A DNA stretch of 64,000 bases from an uncultured Clostridia bacterium (GCA_934278925.1 CAKQWJ010000006.1:41902-105901), one strand, 5' to 3'. Shown: positions 53,932 to 62,718, counted from the first letter of the stretch. Made by a program: numbers and translations. Notes: generated by a model from the sequence alone, not told the origin.

Positions 53932-54681
53932 CTACTTTTCTGCGCCCTTGTCTCTTACGAGACCGAGTGGATATTCAGCAAACATCTTCTCTTCCAGGAA
54001 CTTCAGGGAGTCCAGAGTGGAGAGTCCCCAGTTGGTTGGGCAAGAAGTTACGATTTCGATGAGGGAGAACCCTCTTCCTTCCAGCTGATACTGGAAGCCC
54101 TTCTTAATCGCATTGCGTGCCTTCATTACGTTCTGTGGAGTATTGCAGGATACTCTCTCCAGGTAGTAAGGAGCAGTCAGCTGATCCAGAATTTCAACAA
54201 CGTGCATTGGGTATCCGTGAACTTCCGGATCTCTTCCGCCAGGAGCGGTTGTTGCCTTCATGCCGATCAGTGTGGTCGGAGCCATCTGACCACCGGTCAT
54301 GCCGTAAATTCCGTTGTTAACGAAGATTACGGTGAAATTCTCGCCTCTGTTGGCAGCGGACATGGTCTCTGCCAGACCGATGGAAGCCAGGTCTCCATCA
54401 CCCTGGTATGTGTATACCAGAGAATCCGGAGTGGATCTCTTGATACCGGTAGCTACGGCACAAGCTCTTCCGTGAGCAGCGATGGTTGCGTCGTGGTTAA
54501 CGTAGAACTGTCCCAGACCGCAGCATCCAACACCCTCTACACGAACCAGATTGTCCAGCTGACCCAGTTCGTCAGCGGCTTCACCGATGATTTTGTGTAC
54601 TGTGCTGTGCATGCATCCCGGGCAGAATCCGGATACAGTGTTAGGCAGAATGCCTGTAGTTCTTTCATATACTTTCTGCAT
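53932..54681 (-). CDS. 2-oxoacid:ferredoxin oxidoreductase, beta subunit (TPP-binding)
   Basis: 249 aa. Cluster/TPP motifs: FCPGCMHSTVHKII near the N-terminus, VGCCGLG, and the thiamine-diphosphate motif GDGDLASIGLAE followed by FVNNGIYGMTGGQMAPTT. Binds TPP and, by its Cys residues, a proximal cluster. The ATG overlaps the alpha stop (TAATG), so translation is coupled. Substrate class VOR or KOR is not settled by sequence alone. Confidence 0.95.
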   Translation of the reverse strand: MQKVYERTTGILPNTVSGFCPGCMHSTVHKIIGEAADELGQLDNLVRVEGVGCCGLGQFYVNHDATIAAHGRACAVATGIKRSTPDSLVYTYQGDGDLASIGLAETMSAANRGENFTVIFVNNGIYGMTGGQMAPTTLIGMKATTAPGGRDPEVHGYPMHVVEILDQLTAPYYLERVSCNTPQNVMKARNAIKKGFQYQLEGRGFSLIEIVTSCPTNWGLSTLDSLKFLEEKMFAEYPLGLVRDKGAEK

Positions 54682-55760
54682 TACAGTACCTCCTTAATAA
54701 GCTTACGAGCAGCATCGTATACCTGATCGTTGGTCAGCAGCTGACCACCGGATCTCAGGCAATCGTTCACCTGGGTTCTTCCCTGAACTGCGTAGTCGAT
54801 ATCCCATCTCATCTGGGACGGAATAGACATCTCAACGTTCAGGATACCCTTTACCTGATTGAAGTCCAGGTTAGCGAAAGTATCATATGGGAATGGGGAA
54901 ACCTTAATCGGTCTGATCATTCCTGCCTTGATGCCTTCTTCTCTCAGCTTCTTAACAACAACTCTGGAGATACGAGCGGAAATACCATATGCAGCCAGGA
55001 TGATTTCTGCATCCTCTGTCATGAATTCCTCAACCTCAACATCCTTATCCCATGTGGAATACAGCTTTGCAGCTTCGATGTTAACCGCTTCCTGACCGGT
55101 TCCTACAGAACCCGGACGGCAGAATGCGTTCTCGCCGCGCTTGTGTCCGATGATTGCTCTGTGCTCGAACTTCTTTCTCAGCTCAGCGATTTCTTCGTCG
55201 CTCTTCATTGGCGGCAGAACAACCGGCTCCATCATGGTACCCATTACACCGTCGGTCAGTACGAGAACCGGGTTCTCATCTCTTGCAGCCAGATCGAATG
55301 CTTCGTATACCATGTCTACGCACTCCTGTACAGTGGAAGGTGCCAGAACCAGCATCTTGAAACCACCGTTACCGGAAGCCTTAGTTGCCTGGAAGTAGTC
55401 CTGCTGTGCCGGCTGAATTGCGCCGATACCAGGGCCACCTCTCTGTACGTTAACATATACTGCCGGGATACGGGCAGATGCCATGTAGGAAACGCCCTCG
55501 GAGTACAAGCTGATTCCGCAGCTGGAAGAAGAGCTCATCGCTCTGATTCCGGTGGAAGCCGCACCGTACAGCATGTTAACGGATGCAACTTCGGACTCGC
55601 CCTGTACGAAAGTACCGTTTACCTCAGGCATTCTTCTTGCAAAATATTCCGGGATTTCGTTCTGCGGTGTGATAGGATAACCAGCAAAGAAGCGACATCC
55701 GGCTCTGACAGCTGCTTCTGCAATCGCTTCGCAGCCCTTCATAAATACACGTTCACTCAT
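54681..55760 (-). CDS. vorB: 2-oxoacid:ferredoxin oxidoreductase, alpha subunit (VorB-like)
   Basis: 359 aa from the ATG at 55760 (GAGGAG upstream; the longer frame is not needed). Pyrimidine-binding domain start FMKGCEAIAEAAVRAGCRFFAGYPITPQNEI and the domain II block DVEVEEFMTEDAEIILAAYGISARI. The four-subunit form with a separate delta ferredoxin matches 2-ketoisovalerate or 2-oxoglutarate ferredoxin oxidoreductases. These make acyl-CoA and reduced ferredoxin from branched-chain amino-acid-derived 2-oxoacids. The VOR assignment is inference. Confidence 0.9.
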   Translation of the reverse strand: MSERVFMKGCEAIAEAAVRAGCRFFAGYPITPQNEIPEYFARRMPEVNGTFVQGESEVASVNMLYGAASTGIRAMSSSSSCGISLYSEGVSYMASARIPAVYVNVQRGGPGIGAIQPAQQDYFQATKASGNGGFKMLVLAPSTVQECVDMVYEAFDLAARDENPVLVLTDGVMGTMMEPVVLPPMKSDEEIAELRKKFEHRAIIGHKRGENAFCRPGSVGTGQEAVNIEAAKLYSTWDKDVEVEEFMTEDAEIILAAYGISARISRVVVKKLREEGIKAGMIRPIKVSPFPYDTFANLDFNQVKGILNVEMSIPSQMRWDIDYAVQGRTQVNDCLRSGGQLLTNDQVYDAARKLIKEVL

Positions 55761-55783
55761 TATGAAATTTCTCCTCTCTCTAA

Positions 55784-55993
55784 TTATCTCCACACTTCAA
55801 TTGCAGCTTCCGGACAAATCTGTGCACACATCGCACATCCGATGCACTTTTCCGGTTCCGCACTGATTACGTAAGGATAACCGAAAGAGTTCACTTCTTC
55901 GCCGACTACCAGAATCTTCTTCGGACATGAAATCACGCAATACTGGCAGGATTTGCATGCCTCAGAATTGATCTCGATTTTACCTTTAGCCAT
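55784..55993 (-). CDS. 2-oxoacid:ferredoxin oxidoreductase, delta subunit (2[4Fe-4S])
   Basis: 69 aa with two CxxCxxCxxxCP cluster motifs (CKSCQYCVISCP and CIGCAMCAQICP). Passes electrons from the TPP site to soluble ferredoxin, for example the one encoded at 31.2 kb. 23 bp before the alpha gene and 30 bp after the P-loop ATPase gene. Confidence 0.95.
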   Translation of the reverse strand: MAKGKIEINSEACKSCQYCVISCPKKILVVGEEVNSFGYPYVISAEPEKCIGCAMCAQICPEAAIEVWR

Positions 55994-56023
55994 CGAAATT
56001 ACCTCCTCTTTTGAAATAGTGTT

Positions 56024-56728
56024 TTAACGATCGACCCATTCATAGGTCAAATATAGTTCAATCGGAAGTAAATATCTATCCGTTTCTCCTTTTACTTCCT
56101 CATAAACGTCTTTCTTAACACACGCACTGTTGATGGTGGTGATTCCCTCCAGCAGGGAATCCATCTTCTCCAAGCCTTCCAGAAAATCCTGCGCCGACGT
56201 GTGATAGCCCAGGTTCGGATTGCCCAGCATGTAGATGTGGTCCAGATTAACCGCTTTCAGAATGCTGGACATGGTGCCGTCGATGGACTCCAAACTCTTG
56301 GTCCACGGGCGGTACGGGTTGATGATGTACACCGGAACCGAATCCTCATTCTTCAGGATGTGGGCATAGGCGCCCGCCATCCGCGCTGCCGGGGAGCCGC
56401 CGCCAATATCCATCAAGGTGTAATGATCTGCCATCAGGGAGGTTGCCACGCCGCTTACCGCCGTCGGGGCATCCAGAAACTGGTCCTGATAGTGGATATC
56501 CACACCCAGCTCCTTGAAATCATCCGCCATATCTCTGGAACGATACAGCGGTTTTGTCTGGTCCATATCGAAGAGATCTACTTTTTTGCCGGTTTCTCTA
56601 GCCAGCTTTGCGGCCACATTCAGAACGATTTCGCTCTTGCCGCTTCCCGCCTCGCCGATAAAAAGAAAATTCTTTTTTTCCTTGAGAACGTCTCCGAAAT
56701 TCTTGTCCATCTCATAAAAGAGTCCCAT
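56024..56728 (-). CDS. P-loop ATPase of unknown function in the oxidoreductase operon
   Basis: 234 aa. Walker A GEAGSGKSE (residues 25-33) followed by KVDLFDMDQTKPLYRSRD, and a MinD/NifH-like switch region LMDIGGGSPAARMAGAYAHIL; later IINPYRPW and NPNLGYHT. No transmembrane segments. The MinD-like layout suits a metal-cluster carrier, a maturation factor or an ATP-driven regulator. Constant position between iclR and the oxidoreductase genes suggests it serves that enzyme, but this is inference. I do not recognise a named family. Confidence 0.75.
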   Translation of the reverse strand: MGLFYEMDKNFGDVLKEKKNFLFIGEAGSGKSEIVLNVAAKLARETGKKVDLFDMDQTKPLYRSRDMADDFKELGVDIHYQDQFLDAPTAVSGVATSLMADHYTLMDIGGGSPAARMAGAYAHILKNEDSVPVYIINPYRPWTKSLESIDGTMSSILKAVNLDHIYMLGNPNLGYHTSAQDFLEGLEKMDSLLEGITTINSACVKKDVYEEVKGETDRYLLPIELYLTYEWVDR

Positions 56729-56762
56729 AATCTATCTCCTCGTTTTCTGTTATATTCATTCG

Positions 56763-57509
56763 TTACTGCAGCAGCTTCTCGCACTCCCGCGCACAATCCT
56801 GAAGTCGCATGATAATGCTGTCCAGGCTCCGAATCATCCGTTCCTTGTATCCGTTGATACTGATGGAGCAGATGGCAATTCCGTCCTTCGCCAGTACCGG
56901 CGTTGCCACGCACACCAATCCTTCGGTTACCTCTTCCATGTCGTAGGCCAGGCGCTGTGCCCGCACCTCCTGAAGAAGCTCCGCGAATTCGTCCCGGTCG
57001 GTTACGGAACGCTTTGTCAGCTTCACGTATTCAATCCGGTTCAGCAGATTCTCCGCCTCCCCGGAAAACGCGGTGAGTACTTTTCCCGTCGCCGTGGTGT
57101 TCAGGCTCATGGTGTCCCCCACCGTCTGAATCAGGGAAAGGGTCAGTCCCGTCTGGGGATCCTTCCGCATGATCGTAACGCTCTGAGCACCCTTCCGGAT
57201 GGCCACCGTCACGGAAAAGCCGATTCGCCGGCACAGGGTTCCCACCGGTTCATCCAGAATGTTGATCAGCTGATTCTTCAGTTGGGTATTTCTTCCCAGG
57301 ACGTACATCTTGCTGGTGAGGTAATATCCGCCATCAATCTTATCCTGAAAAACGTAGTGCATGCTTTCCAGCGAATTCAAGATTCGCGCCACCGCCGCAT
57401 TGGAGTATCCGGTATGCTGTGCAATCTCCGTCATCGTCCAACGCTGCCGGAACTGAAACAAATCCAGAACGGCAAGGGCTTTTTCTAAAGAACTGTTTCT
57501 CTCTGCCAT
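56763..57509 (-). CDS. IclR family transcriptional regulator
   Basis: 248 aa. N-terminal winged HTH (TMTEIAQHTGYSNAAVARILNSLE, broken across residues 24-47) and a C-terminal effector domain (about 80-245) with TATGKVLTAFSGE and ISINGYKERM. IclR proteins control catabolic operons by responding to small carboxylic acids. It is the first gene before the oxidoreductase operon and is divergent from a glycosyltransferase. Two palindromes in the 260-bp gap are candidate operators. The effector might be a 2-oxoacid (inference). Confidence 0.93.
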   Translation of the reverse strand: MAERNSSLEKALAVLDLFQFRQRWTMTEIAQHTGYSNAAVARILNSLESMHYVFQDKIDGGYYLTSKMYVLGRNTQLKNQLINILDEPVGTLCRRIGFSVTVAIRKGAQSVTIMRKDPQTGLTLSLIQTVGDTMSLNTTATGKVLTAFSGEAENLLNRIEYVKLTKRSVTDRDEFAELLQEVRAQRLAYDMEEVTEGLVCVATPVLAKDGIAICSISINGYKERMIRSLDSIIMRLQDCARECEKLLQ

Positions 57510-57608
57510 TCGAAATCACTTCATTCCTTCCGCATCAAAGTACTACAAAATACTATAACAAATATACTCCTTTCGGATATTTAAGTCAACCGAATCACAA
57601 AGTTTTTT

Positions 57609-57639
57609 CCGTATTACGAAAATTGGTTTCGTATTTCGG
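57609..57639. promoter_or_regulatory. 31-bp imperfect palindrome, candidate IclR operator
   Basis: Symmetric about 57624: CCG at 57609-57611 with CGG at 57637-57639, and inner arms TACGAAA (57615-57621) and TTTCGTA (57627-57633) around a 5-bp centre. It lies 100 bp upstream of iclR and about 132 bp upstream of the glycosyltransferase, so it could regulate both. Seen directly; the regulator is inferred. Confidence 0.6.
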
Positions 57640-57643
57640 TAAT

Positions 57644-57665
57644 TAGGTTAACTTATGCTAACCTA
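57644..57665. promoter_or_regulatory. Second palindrome in the iclR/glycosyltransferase gap
   Basis: TAGGTTA (57644-57650), 8-bp spacer, TAACCTA (57659-57665), perfect 7-bp arms centred about 30 bp from the first palindrome, or close to three helical turns. The two sites differ in sequence, so they may bind different proteins. Confidence 0.5.
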
Positions 57666-57708
57666 TAAACTTTTTTAATACCCTCTCCGGTTCTAAATTT
57701 TTAACAAT

Positions 57709-57737
57709 TTGACTTCAAGACGGTTAAAAAATATAAT
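57709..57737 (+). promoter_or_regulatory. Promoter of the glycosyltransferase gene
   Basis: TTGACT (57709-57714), 17-bp spacer, TATAAT (57732-57737), 33 bp before the ATG. Near consensus; close to the palindromes. Confidence 0.85.
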
Positions 57738-57770
57738 AATGTAGATTAATTATGTTTTGGAGGACAATCA

Positions 57771-59057
57771 ATGAATATTCTGAGCGTTACAACCCAGAAA
57801 CCTCACTCCACCGGCAGCGGTACCTATCTGTCCGAAGTGGTTCGGGCTCTGGATCGTCAAGGACACCGGCAGGCTGTTGTTGCCGGAATCTACCATTCCG
57901 ATATCGTCAGTTTTCCGGAGGGTGTCACCTTCCATCCGGTATATTATACGGCTCCGGGGGATTCCCCTCTGCCGGGAGATTTGGACTTCCCGGTTCTGGG
58001 CATGTCGGATCGGATGCCTTATCCTTCCACTCGTTACTCCCGCCTCACCGAAGAGCAGCTCAGAGCACTGGAGAAAACCTTTATTTCTGCGGTATGGGAA
58101 GCGATTGACCGGCTCCGCCCGGATATCATTCTCTGCCACCACCTGTACCTTCTCACCGCTATCCTTCGGAAGGCCTTTCCGGAGCAGCGAATCTACGGCA
58201 TCTGCCACGGCTCCGACCTTCGCCAGATGCAGAATCTCTGTAGCGGAGAAGCCGGTTACGGAAGAGAACCTTTCAGCGCGAAAGATATTCAGGAGAACAT
58301 CCGGAGTTTGAATCGGATTTTCGCCCTCCATCAGGCCCAGAAAAAAACAATCATGGATTGCTTCCGGCTCCCGGCAGAGAAAGTGACTGTCATCGGAACC
58401 GGATATAATGATAAAATTTTCTTTCCGGGTGAGGCGGATGCCTCCGCAGCGGAAGGCCCGCACCGATTCATCTACGCCGGGAAAATCTGCCGGGAGAAAG
58501 GCATCCCGGAACTGCTGGACGCACTGGAACAGCTTCGGGAGGAGACAGACATTCCATTTGAACTTCACCTGGCGGGCGGCTGCACCGATTCCGGGCTGTG
58601 GACCCGCCTAAATCCGGGCCGAAATCAGCCGCCGAAGGTGGGAGAAATCACTTCTCACTCCTTCTTCATCCGGTACCACGGCTTGCTGAGCCAGGAAGTG
58701 CTGGCGAATCTTTACCGCGATTGCCACACCTTCGTCTTGCCATCCTATTTCGAGGGTCTTCCGCTGGTTCTGATTGAAGCCATGGCCTGCGGACTGAACA
58801 CCCTGTGCAACGACCTCCCGGGGGTTCGGGAATGGCTGCGCTCCGAAATTCCGGAGAACACCACTCGCTTCATCCCCATGCCGCCGCTGATTACCTCGGA
58901 CCGGCCGGATCCGGATGCACTGCCGCAATATGTTTTTACCTTGAAGGCCGCCCTAAAAGAAATTTTGGAGGAGTCTCGGGTTACCGGCAAGCCGCGCCCT
59001 ATTCCGGACACGTCCGGAGCGTCCTGGGATGCCGTGGCAAAACGTATTGTTTTTTAA
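57771..59057 (+). CDS. Glycosyltransferase, GT4 family
   Basis: 428 aa, starts MNILSVTTQKPHSTGSGTYL with TTTTGGAGG-type ribosome site. Two Rossmann-like domains: N-terminal acceptor domain (1-200) and a donor domain beginning FIYAGKICREKGIPELLDALEQL (about 235). The retaining GT4 signature EGLPLVLIEAMACG (E-x7-E) is near residue 327. No membrane segments. Likely adds a sugar to a polysaccharide or lipid; the acceptor cannot be read. Alone on the plus strand after the regulator, with its own promoter. Confidence 0.92.
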   Translation: MNILSVTTQKPHSTGSGTYLSEVVRALDRQGHRQAVVAGIYHSDIVSFPEGVTFHPVYYTAPGDSPLPGDLDFPVLGMSDRMPYPSTRYSRLTEEQLRALEKTFISAVWEAIDRLRPDIILCHHLYLLTAILRKAFPEQRIYGICHGSDLRQMQNLCSGEAGYGREPFSAKDIQENIRSLNRIFALHQAQKKTIMDCFRLPAEKVTVIGTGYNDKIFFPGEADASAAEGPHRFIYAGKICREKGIPELLDALEQLREETDIPFELHLAGGCTDSGLWTRLNPGRNQPPKVGEITSHSFFIRYHGLLSQEVLANLYRDCHTFVLPSYFEGLPLVLIEAMACGLNTLCNDLPGVREWLRSEIPENTTRFIPMPPLITSDRPDPDALPQYVFTLKAALKEILEESRVTGKPRPIPDTSGASWDAVAKRIVF

Positions 59058-59069
59058 ACAATCATCATA

Positions 59070-59095
59070 TTCCGCGGAAACCGGAATGTTATAAT
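59070..59095 (+). promoter_or_regulatory. Candidate promoter and palindrome before the aldolase gene
   Basis: TATAAT at 59090-59095 with no convincing -35 element at 17 bp. A perfect 10-bp palindrome TTCCGCGGAA (59070-59079) occupies that position instead, which suggests regulator dependence. Confidence 0.45.
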
Positions 59096-59131
59096 AGGCA
59101 ATAGAGAAAACCAAAGCAAGGGAGAGACAAC

Positions 59132-60331
59132 ATGGATATTAATACAGCAAAAGAAGCGCTGCTGAAACGCTCGAACGCATTTCGGGAGCGGTACTTTACT
59201 GCATACGGACAACTGGTGCTTCGGGTGAATAAGGAAACCTATATTTCTTCTCGTGAGAACCTTCGCCTGTCCAAGCTGACGGAGAAGGATTTTGATCTGT
59301 TCGACATCAACACCGGAGATATCGGCCGGATTTTTTCATCCCGGGATGATATCAACGCCATTGTGTTCATATGCACGGAAGCCGCCGTGCGCTTTTCTAA
59401 AGAAAATCAGGTGATGCGGCCGGCACTGGACGACCTGGCCCAGATTATCGGACCGGATGTCACCGTATGTCCGGACGGAACCGCAAGAACGCTTCTGAAA
59501 GCCCTTCGGAACCGCCGCGGATGCTTTATTCAGGGGTCCGGCATCATCTCCGTCGGTGAAACCATCGAGGAAGCCATCGCCGGTGCCCGCATCCTGGAGA
59601 AAAGCGCGGAAGCGGAGATTTACTCCGGCAGACTGAACGGACTCCAATACCTGGATCCGGCGGCTGCTCAGGAGCTTCACAAATATTACGACGGAAGCTA
59701 TTCCAAGGTGAACCAGAAGGAAAAGGTAGATTTCATCAGCAGCGGTGCGGAAGAGTTTCAACTGCGGAACCGAATCATCGACTGCGGCAAGGATATGAGT
59801 CGTTCCGAACTGGTGCAGGGTTCCTGGGGAAATATTTCCCTTCGATTGAACCCGGACACCATGCTGATTACCCCATCGGGCATGGATTATTTTTCCATCC
59901 GCACGGAGGACATCGTTCGCATGAGCATCCACGATTTGAAATACGGCATGCAGCGGAAGCCGTCTTCGGAATACCGCCTGCACGCTGCGCTGTACCGCCG
60001 GTACCCGGAGTGCAACGCCATCATCCACACCCATTCCAACGGCATCAGCGCATTCGCCGCTGCCCATGCCGGATTCCGAATTTCGGAACCGCCGATGGAT
60101 CAACTGATCGGTGACATGCATTGCAGCGAGTACCGGACGCCGGGCACGGATGAGCTGTGCGACAGCATCATGGAAGCCATCGAGGGCAGCCATGCCTGCA
60201 TCATCGCCAACCACGGTGCGATTTTCTACGGGAACGACCTAGATGTGACGTTGGCCATCGCCAATGCAGTGGAATCCAGAGCCTGCAACCTGCTGGGCTT
60301 CGGCCAAATGCCGGATTCGGAAGAGGCATAG
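59132..60331 (+). CDS. Class II aldolase/adducin-domain protein, two-domain
   Basis: 399 aa, roughly twice the length of a one-domain class II aldolase. The C-terminal half (about 205-395) is intact: GSWGNISLRL, ITPSGMDYFSI, the zinc motif HTHS in CNAIIHTHSNGISAFAA, and a later His in IIANHGAIFYG. The N-terminal half (about 10-190) has the same strand/helix pattern (RENLRLSKLTEKDFDLFDINTG, then INAIVFICTEAAVRFSKE) but without the His ligands, so it looks like a degenerate second copy. Likely acts on a phosphorylated sugar such as fuculose- or ribulose-phosphate; substrate unknown. Confidence 0.88.
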   Translation: MDINTAKEALLKRSNAFRERYFTAYGQLVLRVNKETYISSRENLRLSKLTEKDFDLFDINTGDIGRIFSSRDDINAIVFICTEAAVRFSKENQVMRPALDDLAQIIGPDVTVCPDGTARTLLKALRNRRGCFIQGSGIISVGETIEEAIAGARILEKSAEAEIYSGRLNGLQYLDPAAAQELHKYYDGSYSKVNQKEKVDFISSGAEEFQLRNRIIDCGKDMSRSELVQGSWGNISLRLNPDTMLITPSGMDYFSIRTEDIVRMSIHDLKYGMQRKPSSEYRLHAALYRRYPECNAIIHTHSNGISAFAAAHAGFRISEPPMDQLIGDMHCSEYRTPGTDELCDSIMEAIEGSHACIIANHGAIFYGNDLDVTLAIANAVESRACNLLGFGQMPDSEEA

Positions 60332-60399
60332 TTTTCCGGGAAATCCGGTGACAATCACTTCGTTCATATTATTATAGAAATACAAGGAGGGTATTGAAC

Positions 60400-60756
60400 A
60401 TGAGTCTGATTCGGAGAAAAGAAGATCGAAAGAAAGTCGTGAAGGAAGAGGTCCAGAAGGGACCGGGACATCTGATTTCACTGGTGGGCGTGGAGCAAGA
60501 TTCGGAGATGTGGAATCGCGGCCGCATGCTGAATGAGAACGTGCTGGAGAAGGATTGCGGCGTTGGATACCACGTGCATCAGGGAGACGGTGAGATCTAC
60601 GTCATCCTTTCCGGCGAAGCGGAATACAACGACAACGGCACTGTTACCACCGTCAAGGCGGGGGATATCACCTTCACCGGTCCGGGAGAAGGACACGCCA
60701 TCACCAACGTGAAGGATGAGCCGATGAGCTTCATGGCCATCATCCTGTACGAATAG
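60400..60756 (+). CDS. Small cupin-domain protein
   Basis: 118 aa from ATG 60400, 9 nt after AGGAGG (a TTG two codons upstream is less likely). Cupin motif 1 GYHVHQGDGEIYVILSGEAEY (two His, one Glu) and motif 2 GDITFTGPGEGHAI. These residues bind a divalent metal. Such proteins act as sugar isomerases, dioxygenases or regulators. It follows the aldolase gene by 68 bp and may share its transcript, so a sugar-related role is plausible. Sequence alone does not say which. Confidence 0.88.
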   Translation: MSLIRRKEDRKKVVKEEVQKGPGHLISLVGVEQDSEMWNRGRMLNENVLEKDCGVGYHVHQGDGEIYVILSGEAEYNDNGTVTTVKAGDITFTGPGEGHAITNVKDEPMSFMAIILYE

Positions 60757-60760
60757 AGAC

Positions 60761-60800
60761 AAAAAGCATCCGAGGGATTTTCCCCGGATGCCTCTTTTTA
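60761..60800. terminator. Terminator after the cupin gene
   Basis: Stem GCATCCG / CGGATGC extended by AGGG...CCCC, followed on the plus strand by CTCTTTTTA. The opposite side is A-rich, so it may also stop the converging MATE transcript. Confidence 0.85.
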
Positions 60801-60831
60801 TCGTGTAAACTTGCACGGTGTGCCGCACCGC

Positions 60832-62193
60832 CTAGTTCGCATTGCCGGAAGTCTCCGGCCGAATGCGGATTTTTTTTATGGAAATGAAGTAGGCCGCAAT
60901 CATCACCACCATGGTGATGAGCCAGCTCACCGGATATACCGCCATCAGGGTATACCAGGTGTGGGAGTGGCGAAAGACGGTGTACACCCACAGAATTCGG
61001 GTTCCGCAGACGCCGATAAAAGTAACCGCCGCAGGAACCATGGAGATTCCGTAGCCCCGCATCGCCCCGGAAAGGACTTCGTTCACCACGTTCAGGGCCT
61101 GGGTGGAAAGCAGGATTACGGCACGGATGTAGCCGAAGCGGATGACCGCCGGATCCGAATTGAAAATCATCAGAATCTGATGCCCGAAAATAATCAGCAA
61201 CGCTGCCACGGACATGGCACACACCTCATCTAGGAGCAACGCCTGACGGGTGATTTTGCGGCACCGCGGGAGATTCCCGGCACCGTAGTTCTGGCCCACG
61301 AAGGTGACCGCCGCTTGGGCGAAGGAGTTCAGGATGTAATATCCCAGCACTTCCATGTTGAAGGCCGCTGCGGAGCCCGCCACCACATCCGGTCCCAGGC
61401 TGTTGATGGCCGACTGGATGACCAGGTTGGAAATGGAAAAGACCACGCCCTGGAGTCCCGACGGAACGCCGATTCGAAGGATATCCTTCAGAATTGACCC
61501 CTCCAGGCGGAAGCTTCCCTTCTGCAGGCGAATGGCGCTCTTTGCCCGGCACATGTGCCAAAACAGGAGCCCGGCGCTGACGCCATTGGACAGCACCGTG
61601 GCCAGAGCCACACCCGCCACGTCCATCTTCAATACGATGACGAAGAAGAGATTCAGGATGACGTTCAGGATGCCGGAAATCATCAGGCATCGCAGCGGAG
61701 TCCCGGTGTCCCCCTGACTCCGGAAAACGGCCGCTTCAAAATTATAGAGCATGATAAAAATCATCCCCATAAAATAAATTCGAAGATATTTTACCGCCAT
61801 GGGTGCGATGACCGCCGGCGTATCCAGCAGATTGATCATGGGACGGGCAATAATCTGACCGACGCAGGAGACAAACACCCCGCAAATAATCGCCAGCACC
61901 ATGGCCGTGTGAACGGATTCCCGAATCTTCCCCTCATCCTGCTGACCGGTAAAATTCGCAATAATCACATTGGCACCGATGGACACCCCTACAAACAGGT
62001 TTACCGTCAGTGCGATAACCGGACTGTTGCATCCCACCGCCGCCATGGCGTGCTTTCCCGCAAATTGGCCGATTACCGCAATATCCGCCGCGTTGAAGAG
62101 CTGCTGCAGGATACTGGTCATGGCCAGTGGAATGGCAAAAGCCATCAGCTTCGGTGCAATGCTTCCATTCAGCAAATCCGGCTGTTCTTTCAC
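60832..62193 (-). CDS. MATE family efflux transporter
   Basis: 453 aa with twelve predicted membrane helices in two six-helix halves (MatE domains). Start MKEQPDLLNGSIAPKLMAFAIPLAMTSILQQ is typical. Features include VGCNSPVIALTVNLF (about 52) and GVPSGLQGVVFSISNLVIQS (about 250). Such proteins export cationic drugs or metabolites by Na+ or H+ antiport. Substrate unknown. Convergent with the cupin gene. Confidence 0.93.
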   Translation of the reverse strand: MKEQPDLLNGSIAPKLMAFAIPLAMTSILQQLFNAADIAVIGQFAGKHAMAAVGCNSPVIALTVNLFVGVSIGANVIIANFTGQQDEGKIRESVHTAMVLAIICGVFVSCVGQIIARPMINLLDTPAVIAPMAVKYLRIYFMGMIFIMLYNFEAAVFRSQGDTGTPLRCLMISGILNVILNLFFVIVLKMDVAGVALATVLSNGVSAGLLFWHMCRAKSAIRLQKGSFRLEGSILKDILRIGVPSGLQGVVFSISNLVIQSAINSLGPDVVAGSAAAFNMEVLGYYILNSFAQAAVTFVGQNYGAGNLPRCRKITRQALLLDEVCAMSVAALLIIFGHQILMIFNSDPAVIRFGYIRAVILLSTQALNVVNEVLSGAMRGYGISMVPAAVTFIGVCGTRILWVYTVFRHSHTWYTLMAVYPVSWLITMVVMIAAYFISIKKIRIRPETSGNAN

Positions 62194-62233
62194 TTTCTTG
62201 CTAAACGTAAAGATCCCCCCAATCTTTTTTTAA

Positions 62234-62638
62234 TTAAAGACCCAGGACTTCTTCCACAACCTCTACGGCGTATCCGATGCAGTCCGGGCAGGAACATAGC
62301 ACTTCCCCGCCATCCAAGCCTTTCAGATCCTTGCAAATCAGGCCGCCGGTCTTCGCCACGAATTTCTCTTTCATTTCTTTGGCAATCTTGTAGGTGGACG
62401 CTTTGGTTCCCGGCGCTTCCAGGTTGCCGTCGCTGTTCTTCAGGCCCGCCAGCATGATGGCACCGCTGAGTGCGCCGCAGATGCCCTCTCCGCATCCGGC
62501 ACCGAAACCAAAGCCTTCGCTGATGCGGAACAGGACCTCCTTGTCCTCTCCGATTTCGTCGGCAAATGCCAGGAGCACCGCCTGGGCGCAGTTGTACTTG
62601 CTGTTGTGCAGATAATCTGCCAATTCTTTCTTATTCAT
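62234..62638 (-). CDS. C_GCAxxG_C_C family redox-type protein
   Basis: 134 aa with the family pattern of cysteines: YNCAQAV (Cys17), GFGAGCGEGICGALSGA (Cys49 and Cys54), and CKDL and CSCPDC near the C-terminus. The pattern suggests thiol or metal-cluster redox chemistry; no specific function is established to my knowledge. Starts at ATG 62638; 40 bp before the MATE gene, so the two may be co-transcribed. Confidence 0.92.
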   Translation of the reverse strand: MNKKELADYLHNSKYNCAQAVLLAFADEIGEDKEVLFRISEGFGFGAGCGEGICGALSGAIMLAGLKNSDGNLEAPGTKASTYKIAKEMKEKFVAKTGGLICKDLKGLDGGEVLCSCPDCIGYAVEVVEEVLGL

Positions 62639-62718
62639 AAATTCCTCCTATTATTTCTGCTTATTTCTACGAGCTTTTTTCAAAAATTTTCTGCTGCAAT
62701 CTGCTGCAAAGCTTCATT

